Source of the DNA: Orientallactaga sibirica
Lineage: Eukaryota; Chordata; Mammalia; Rodentia; Dipodidae
Assembly: GCA_036365145.1 (NCBI GenBank)
Contig: JAEOAD010000001.1
Location: 105,215,001 to 105,279,000, forward strand
Length of the DNA: 64,000 nucleotides
Direction: 5' to 3'
Part shown: positions 56,851 to 64,000 of the stretch, one piece after another
Layout: every line of letters begins with the position of its first letter
How positions within the stretch are numbered: position 1 is the stretch's first letter
Program-made: the position numbers and the translations under genes
The notes under the pieces: generated by a model
The model's database searches: none
What the model was told of the DNA's origin: nothing
Seen by the model: the letters and a program-made list of their open reading frames with translations, nothing else

Positions 56851-57574
56851 TTTTGATCATTTCTAAATTGTAGAGCCTCTCTTTCTTACTTATATATGTG
56901 TACATGTATGTAATATAAACATAAAGTGTGTGTTTATTTCTTATGAATAACTATAGAAAGAAATTAATTCATGTACTCTCAACCCATCAGAGACTTGTGT
57001 AATAATCAGAGGCAGGCCTGATTATGTATGGGCAAAACACTTGTGAACAGTGTCTCCATTGTGTGACATACAAAACAAGCTGTTCTCCCACATTGGATGG
57101 CAGGTCTGCCTTCTCCAACGAGGGCCTGTCTCTGTCTCCCCCTCTCCCTCCCTTTGAGCAAACATTATTTGTTGTGGCCAATGTGCTATAAAGTCTTGAT
57201 TTGGGCCTTCTTTTTGATGTTCTTTCCCCATACAATCTCACTTACCTGGCGATCTCACCTACCTGCCCCTAGAGATCCCTTGGCTGCCAGAGGGTTTGTT
57301 TCCAGCCACATAGTGCCATAGTGGCTGCTTGTGAAGACCGGTCCCCAGAGCCTTAGCATGGTGTGGGGATGGTCTCTGTGGTTGCACTTGAATCTCTTTT
57401 AGAGTCCCTTGGGCTTAGGAAGAATAACTGCCCCATTCCTGCTTTCTCTCCTCCCTGACCCTCTCCAGCCGGAACTATTTGTCTTTTAGACTTGTTTCTT
57501 GAAACTTACCAAATGCTTTCTGGATAAGCAGGGGAGGGAAAGGGGCTTGTCTTTCCAGATAACCCACTTTGTGC
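56851..57574 (+). other. Tcf7l2: unique intron 4 sequence
   Basis: No gene or interspersed repeat recognised. Confidence 0.55.
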
Positions 57575-57715
57575 TGACCAGTGAGTACCACAGCTATCTC
57601 TTCTACCTCTGGGAATGGGAACTGGGATTCTCATTTAACAGGCCTGAAGCCCAGGACTTACGTTAGGAAACTTGCTTAAAGTTCCACAGGCAGTAAGTGT
57701 CAGCAACAGGCCTGC
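57575..57715 (-). mobile_element. MIR element, antisense
   Basis: GATTCTCATTTAACAGGCCT, GGAAACTTGCTTAAAGTTCC and CAGGCAGTAAGTGTCAGCAA match a reversed MIR. The tandem repeat begins at its edge. Confidence 0.7.
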
Positions 57716-58176
57716 GACCCCAGTTGGTTGGACATCATACCTGCTCCCTCCTCTCCAAGGTGGTCATGGATCTCACGTTTCCATGGCTCTGCACTTGGTA
57801 TCATATAATAGAGACCACGGGCCTGTGACCTCAGTCGGTCGGACATCATACCTGCTCCCTCCTCTCCAAGGTGGTCATGGATCTCACGTTTCCATGGCTC
57901 TGCACTTGGTATCATATAATAGAGACCACGGGCCTGTGACCTCAGTCGGTCGGACATCATACCTGCTCCCTCCTCTCCAAGGTGGTCATGGATCTCACGT
58001 TTCCATGGCTCTGCACTTGGTATCATATAATAGAGACCACGGGCCTGCGACCCCAGTCGGTTGAACATCATACCTGCTCCCTCCTCTCCAGGGTGGCCAT
58101 GGATCTCACGTTTCCATGGCTCTGCACTTGGTAGGGAGAGGCTGTATTCCATACACATCATATCATAGAGACCATG
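57710..58176 (+). repeat. 111-bp tandem repeat, four copies
   Basis: Copies start at 57710, 57821, 57932 and 58043. Copies 2 and 3 are nearly identical; copy 4 carries a short insertion near 58134-58160. The unit is 37 codons with no stop in one frame of each strand, so repeated peptides appear on both strands. I regard these as artefacts. Confidence 0.97.
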
Positions 58177-59036
58177 GATAGACTTGTTCACTATGAGGGA
58201 ACTGTACACTTTCGGAGGCTGAAAGAATCAAATCCCTGTGTTTCATTGAGACTGCTCAGACTAGAAGCGTAAAAGCATGCGTGGAAAGAAGAGGCGATGG
58301 CGGATGTTCTTCATGAATAAGACAAAACTTTATCAGTTCCTTGAAGAGACTTTGGGCTTCTGCTACGAGGAGGAAGACTGCTAGAGTGTGGGAAGGCTCT
58401 GACAGGGAGGCTTGGGGTACCAGGGAGTATGTGGGGAACCAAAGAGTCTGGAAGGGAAGGAGGGAGCTAGAGGTCAAAGTTCAAGGATGTATGGAGTCTC
58501 TATAGATTCCAGATAAGCCACACAACTCTCCCCCTAATCTGCAGGGTGTGTTTCAAGACCCCTCCTGTTCTCAAATGCCTGAATTTGTGCATGGTACTAA
58601 ACCCAACCCCTAGTGTACTTTCTTTTTCCTATAATGCATACCTGATAAAGTGTAACTTATAAATTAGGTATAATAAGAGATTAATAACAACAGAGAATAA
58701 TTACAGTAACACACTGCAGCAAAAGTTATTTAAAGCTTAGGAATTATTTATTTCTGGACTGTTTCATTTAATATTCTTGGACCATGGCTGGCTACTGTTA
58801 ATTAAAAATACAGCAAGTGAAAAACTGTGGATAAGGGAACAGAATGCTTAATATTTTAGGAGGATATTGATGGGTGTGGAAGTCAAGAGTTTAAACTAGC
58901 TCTTTACTCTGTCCCCTGCTGAATGCACAGCCAAAGGTACAGGCATACTTTAAGACCATTGCCTCGATATTCAGATGAATTCAGCTAGGCCACCAAGCAG
59001 AGGTGGCAGCTGGCTGCAGTGAAAGAGTTTGCTTTT
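58177..59036 (+). other. Tcf7l2: unique intron 4 sequence
   Basis: No gene recognised. AT-rich unique sequence at 58620-58870. Confidence 0.55.
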
Positions 59037-59049
59037 CAGAAGCCCCACT

Positions 59050-59061
59050 CTCTAAAAAATT

Positions 59062-59104
<43 letters not shown>

Positions 59105-59120
59105 TTTCAGAGAGAGAAAG

Positions 59121-59172
<52 letters not shown>

Positions 59173-59348
59173 AGGGGGGAGATAGGGAGAGAGTGGGCAC
59201 GCTAGGGCCTCCAGCCACTGCAAATGAACTCCAGATGCATGCGCCCTCTTGTGCATCTGGCTTACATGGGTACTGGGGAATCGAGCCTTGAACCGGGGTC
59301 CTTAGGCTTCACAGGCAAGTTCTTAACTCCTAAGCCATCTCTCCAGCC
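59050..59348 (-). mobile_element. tRNA-headed rodent SINE, antisense, with target duplication
   Basis: Full-length copy with expanded (TTTA)n (59061-59107) and (GA)n (59108-59167). Perfect 13-bp duplication CAGAAGCCCCACT at 59037-59049 and 59349-59361. Confidence 0.97.
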
Positions 59349-59641
59349 CAGAAGCCCCACTTTTTACAGCAAGGCGGGGATGGCCTCTGTTGTTCTTTCC
59401 CAGATGTGACTCACTAAATATCTGAAGATAATTAACATGGAACTTACTGCACTACATGGAAGTATACTGTTGGGGCTGGGTCACTGCATATCTCTGCTTT
59501 TTAGCTCCATTTCTGAGCCCTGGGGATGTCTTTTCTGTAAAGCTCCTGTTTTGGGAGAGAGGGTTCAGGAGGCACAGGGGATATTGTTTAAAGATCTTCC
59601 AGACAGATTTCCTGGGACGTGGCAGATGTTGGGCCAAACAC

Positions 59642-59738
59642 AAATGGATAGCTGGATGAGTGGGCATGTGGATAGATGGACAGACAGGTGGATGGAAAGA
59701 TGGACAGATGGACAGCAGCTGAATAGATGGGTGGATGA
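59642..59738 (+). repeat. degenerate (GGAT/GGAC)n tetranucleotide repeat
   Basis: Irregular GGATAGAT, GGACAGAT and GGTGGAT units over about 95 bp. Confidence 0.88.
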
Positions 59739-61962
59739 AGTTCTCAGGGCTCCAGCTGGTGGAGTACATGGCCTGACCTGCCGTTTGAAGGTGGGTAATG
59801 CATTATGAGGTGGGAATGGTGGGACCTTCCGCTCTCTAGTTTGTCATGCTATGGGTTGTGGTGATGCCCAGGGAGAAAGGTTGGTTCTTAGGAAGGGCTC
59901 GAAATGGGTCTGCCTCTGCCACCTGCCCGGAGTAACTGGGGGGCCTTGCCATTCCCCACCTTTGATTTCTTCAGAGTGGATGGGAGCTTGGATTGGTCAT
60001 CTGTATGCCCTTCTGGACTCTGACATTCTGCAGGGCTCAGCTCTGCCTGTGGAAACCTTAACCCCGGGTGACCCTGCAGTCGGGCACACTGAGTGCCCCT
60101 GACTGAGCTACTGGCTCGGTTGCTTTTACGGGATCTTTCCCTGCGCTCTTCCTCCCATTGCTCAAGGGTTTGGCTCTGCATTGCCGCTCTCGGCCTGGGG
60201 GTGAGGCTTGCTGGGGTGTGGGATAGGAAGGAGGAGCTAGCTATCTCCTGCACTGTTACCCAGAGAATTGCCTAGACTGAAAAAGAAGGAAAGGAGAACA
60301 GGCTGAATGGACAGGGAAGGGGCTTCATCTGACTTTGGGAGTGCTCTGTTAGCGTGTTCCCCCCAGCCCCCCGCCCATGCCATTGTCTGCCTGGGGACTG
60401 GCAGCCAAGCCTGGTCCAGGGCCTCCACAGAGGTAGGAGGAGAAGGGCCCAATGGGATGTGCTGAGAGCTCTGACAGGATGTGCAAGAAACTGTGTCTGT
60501 TGGTGTCCTGGAGGAAGAACCCACTGGTATTGCAGAGTATGAAGATAAATTTGGCCCTCAGGGTCTGATTCCTTTTAGAGACTTTTATTGTAAAAAATAA
60601 AATGGAACTCAGGAGAGGAAGCAACTTGGGAAACAGCACATTCTGTTCATAATGAGAGTCGTCCCACAAGAATTTCTCTATTTTATCCCTTTAGCCAAAT
60701 TTCTATTTCTAAAATTGGAAAGGGGCCAGAGACAGGCTTGTTTGTTTGCTTAGTGGAAACCTTGGGGTTTTGTATTTCCAGCCCATTCTCCCGTGTGAGA
60801 ACAGGCAGAGCCTGAGGGTTGGTTCTGAGAGGTGTTCTGGAGCCTTCGGTGCCCAGTTCAACCCTGGAGAGCTGGCAGCAGAGCAGGGTGCCAGCAGTTG
60901 TGGGGATTGTTCCCTCCATGGTGGGTACCTCTCCCTGCACTGTGGATTACCCCTCCACCCCATTGATTAATGGGGCTAATTTACAACAGAGCGTGAGGAC
61001 CTGCAGCTGGTACATGTCTGCACCTGCAAAACCAGATGTGGGTAAAGGACCACCAGTCCCTTGTTGTGTGTGTGTGGGGGGGGTGTGAGAAGTCTGTATT
61101 TGATTCCTATAACCATAGACTGGTTTTTCTGTTGGAATGTCCGAGGCAGAAAATCATCGTGGGCATTTGAATTCCATACCCCTCTTCCAAAGCACCATCT
61201 ATTGGAGCCTCTGGATGTCTCTTCATTATGATGCTTTTTAAAGCTTATCTGAGTGTCTCAGCATTGTAGGTCCCTTCTGTCCCTTCTGTAGCTGGAAGTC
61301 CTATGCAAGTGTTGGCCTCTGCCCACCTGTTGGCCACACTGGCCATTCCCATTTCTCTCACCTCTTGCTTCCCCTTTGTTGGGATTGACCGTTGTGACTG
61401 CTGCCCTCCTATAGCGTCCCTGCCTCCTTCCTTCCCACTCTTGGTGACCTTTTTGGGGACATCATCTGTCCCAAGTGCAGCCCAGCACTGGGCTGTGTTC
61501 CGCACACCGACAGCCACATTTCTTTTCCGTCGCGATGACATCTGCTTGTCATTGTGCATTACTTGATGTGATTACTTAGTTAACAAGGGCTTTCTCCCTG
61601 GAGCCCAGGGCCTGTGTTTATGACCCAGTAGACACCCAGTTCAGGTTTCTTTAAGTGGCAGGTGGAGATTCATGGTGAAGTCAAAGGACCTATGGCGTAG
61701 GGGTTGGCTCTTTAGCGGATATGTGGTGCCTACTGATGCGATCTCTGATGGGTTCTACGTGATCCAAACACCTCCGTCTTATGTCCCTGATGTCTCTGTC
61801 ACCAGTGACCTCATTCCTTCCCTGCCCTCATTCTCCGTGCTGCCTGCCCGCCCCAGGCCTCTCTGGAGCTGGTTCTCTTTCCTGCCTGCTCTCTTTTGGC
61901 CAGGATTTTAACATATATCACAGGCTGCTAGGCTAAGAGCTTGGGACTTCCCCTCACCACAC

Positions 61963-61977
61963 TCAAAGCCTTTGATC
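61963..61977 (+). promoter_or_regulatory. palindromic pair of TCF/LEF sites
   Basis: TCAAAG-C-CTTTGATC: two TCF cores in opposite orientation separated by one base. The right one extends to the full CTTTGATC consensus. Sequence match is certain; function is inference. Confidence 0.4.
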
Positions 61978-63246
61978 TTTTGCTTTGGAGGTAACATCAA
62001 AAGGAAGGCTGAGGAAGACAGCCAGGCTGTGAAGTTCAACGTTCAAGTTAATAGCTTGACTGGAGGTTGTGCTGTGTGGAGGAGGCATCACCGAGGCTGG
62101 AGTAAACAGCGGTTCCACCTCTGTTTCTTGGAAATGCGTTTAACATTGAAAATGGGCTTCATTTACATCTGCAATGAATTCTGGCTGTTTTCCTTTCCTC
62201 CCTTTACATGAAAACGTGGGAGGGGTGTGTATGTGAGGGCCCAGAGTGGATCTTGGGGAGGGACAGTACCCCACATATGTGATAAGCACCCTGGAAGCAT
62301 CCTCACCCTGCTTGCCTTCTGGTCTTAGTGCATTCACTGCCATCCCCATTTAGCTGGGTGCTTCTGAATTCTGAGGGAGTTCCAAGAAGGCTGGCTGGGT
62401 AGGCAGCTTGGCTCCGGGCTCAGGTCTTGGGCCTTGGGCCTTGGGCCTGAGAGCTGGAAAGTGAATTACATCGGAAGCAAGAGTGAAAGCAACCCATCAG
62501 CTCCACTGCCCTGTCTCTATTGAGCTTTGCCGGTGGCACTTGTTTGGAAGTTATTTCATTTAACATTCTCTGCTCTGCTCTTACTTGAGATTTTTCTCCA
62601 AAGCCATGTTTGAGTGGTTTGCAGACACCTTTGTCTCCAACACTGGTTGGCGTATGATTCAACTCTGGGTGTGCTTACTGTCCCTGTGTCTGCTCTGGGT
62701 ACCTTTTTGGTGTGTGTCCAGGGCACCCTTGGACATGTGCCCCTGTTACTGGGTAGCATTGGGAGCTACCACAGGCTTTTGCTCTCCATTTTCATGGACT
62801 CCCCTGTCTGTCTGAGATGTCTCTCAAACTTCCCTTTCTGCAGGGTCTTAAGCCTGATGATGTCATCGCTGCGTGGCCAGAATTCCTGCTGGATTTCTTT
62901 GGTGTGGCTACTGTAACATCCTTCGTGGCCACACCCCCTTCATCATCTCTGGCATAACTGTATGCCATCTACACTATTATTACTATTTGATGCAGTCAAA
63001 CATTTGACTCATTTAACTCAGGATCTTTGTAAGCCCTGTGATCTGGGGAATTGTAAGTTTGATGTGTTAGTTATTATTAGTTTTTTTCCATTCATACAAT
63101 CCTGAAAGTAATAAAATAACCCCTGGTACAACCTAAAGCCATGCTTGGCAGCTTCTCAGGTGGGGAAACTGCTTTGCCTTCCTTCCTCTCCTTTGGGAAC
63201 TCATAATTCAGGCAGTCTGATGCTGCCTTGCTCATCCTCCCATTCT

Positions 63247-63463
63247 TTTTTTTTAAGATTAAAAAAATACTTATTTGAGAGAGAGAGAGAGAGAGAGCAC
63301 GAATGGGCGTGCTGGGGCCTCCAGCCGCTGCAAACGGACTCCAAATGCGTGCACCCCCTTGTGCATCTGGCTTATGTGGGTCCTGGGGAATGGTGAGTCG
63401 AACCTTGGTCCTTTGGCTTTGCAGGCAAGCACCTCAACTGCTAAGCCATCTCTCTAAGCCCTT
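63247..63463 (-). mobile_element. tRNA-headed rodent SINE, antisense, with target duplication
   Basis: Full-length copy. Perfect 13-bp duplication ATCCTCCCATTCT at 63234-63246 and 63464-63476. Confidence 0.97.
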
Positions 63464-63476
63464 ATCCTCCCATTCT

Positions 63477-64000
63477 CAAGGCTGGCTGACCACTCGGCTC
63501 AGTGAGTTGCTGCTCCAACCATGAGTGTTTGCAGAAGCCTGCAAACTTTGGAAAATCTCGTTGACTGGCGAAGAGCACCCCTTCTGGGTTGGATGGGTTC
63601 CCCCCCACCCCAGGTTGCTTCTTCGATATCCCCAATAAGCTGCCTGGGTATTCTCAGAATCCTCATTTTTCAGGTTGTCACCTTTTTTCTAAACTGACTC
63701 AGGGCAGCTGGTGCTCTTTCTCTTTCTGGGTTGAGTTATTTTCTGAACGATCTCTGCAAATATCGGCTACCCATTGGTCAGTGTGGTTGGCACAGGTCCA
63801 GGTTGGGCCCTGTGGACTCAACTGCATTCATTATATGTGTCCGTTTGGTGCCTTTGGAAAAGGCATCTTCTGCCAACGAAGGTCAAGGGCTTCTGGGAAT
63901 TCGTTTGGAAATACAAGATGCCGCTTGCTCTCCAGGGAGGAGGGTCTTTAAGTTCAGAGTCACATCCTGGGGCACTGAAGAAAGGCCCTTCTGAAAGTGT
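63477..64000 (+). other. Tcf7l2: unique intron 4 sequence to window edge
   Basis: No gene or repeat recognised. The next Tcf7l2 exon is not reached. Confidence 0.55.

Larger units (their letters stand above)
59362..63233 (+). other. Tcf7l2: unique intron 4 sequence, 3.9 kb
   Basis: The longest repeat-poor stretch of intron 4 after 42 kb. It holds a degenerate TGGA/GGAT repeat (59642-59738), a triple CTTGGGC (62426-62448) and the TCF-site palindrome at 61963. Open frames lack recognisable domains. Confidence 0.55.
16277..64000 (+). other. Tcf7l2: Tcf7l2 large intron 4 (partial)
   Basis: At least 47.7 kb of intron, phase 0 donor at 16277, with the acceptor beyond the window. It holds only noncoding sequence, simple repeats and transposable elements as far as I can see. 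Large introns in this part of human TCF7L2 carry the main type 2 diabetes association, so regulatory sites are expected. Confidence 0.9.

Noticed and set aside
57672..58209. Repeated-peptide open frames on both strands
   Set aside because: Artefact of the 111-bp (37-codon) tandem repeat; simultaneous openness on both strands argues against coding.
58981..59020. CTCF-like CAAGCAGAGGTGGCAG
   Set aside because: Core mismatches at the CCASY half; weaker than the 55416 site.

Overview
This window is nuclear DNA from a rodent. It holds the 5' end of the Wnt effector gene Tcf7l2 (TCF-4) on the + strand: the promoter and CpG island, the first four coding exons, all of introns 1-3, and about 47.7 kb of the next large intron. 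No other protein-coding gene, rRNA, tRNA or structured ncRNA gene could be supported. Gene identity rests on an exact domain match. Exon 1 encodes the beta-catenin-binding N terminus ([20 protein letters not shown]...), and exons 2-4 continue in frame across four matching splice phases to give 150 residues. The HMG box and the C-terminal exons lie beyond the right edge.

The organism is inferred from repeats. The window is full of 7SL-derived B1 elements, ID and ID-B1 composites, B4/RSINE-type elements and a very abundant tRNA-headed SINE. That SINE starts with a 'ggctggagagatggcttagc' head, has a GA/CT-rich 3' part and ends in (AAAT)n. B1 and ID restrict the source to rodents. The tRNA-headed SINE resembles the Dip-type elements of jerboas and relatives, so a dipodid such as Jaculus is my best guess. 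I could not search a repeat library.

Layout. 1-430 is 5' flank. About 430-950 is a GC-rich promoter with GC boxes, a half-CRE and a TCF-type site. About 850-1299 is a homopolymer-rich 5' leader with no ATG before the start codon. 1300-2304 holds exons 1-3 with two short GC-rich introns. 2305-16207 is intron 3: its first 8 kb carries almost no interspersed repeat, and its last 5.5 kb is packed with antisense SINEs. Exon 4 is a frame-neutral 69-bp exon at 16208-16276. The rest is one intron, with SINE clusters alternating with unique stretches, a 30-copy 55-bp minisatellite (about 45.69-47.34 kb), a four-copy 111-bp repeat (57.71-58.18 kb), a 165-bp inverted repeat pair (38.5/39.6 kb), a long pure pyrimidine tract (43.6-43.8 kb) and old MIR/L1 fragments.

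Function. The encoded segment is the beta-catenin-binding and linker part of a DNA-binding transcription factor that activates Wnt targets with beta-catenin and represses them with Groucho/TLE. In humans the strongest common type 2 diabetes signal lies in large introns in the 5' half of this gene, so the unique intronic stretches here are the places to look for enhancers. The most useful new leads are: (i) an in-frame ATG in good context overlapping the exon 3 splice acceptor, which could start a protein lacking the beta-catenin-binding domain; (ii) a near-perfect palindrome of two TCF sites at 61963-61975; and (iii) a CpG-retaining, homeodomain-motif-rich, repeat-free block at 28.93-29.50 kb.
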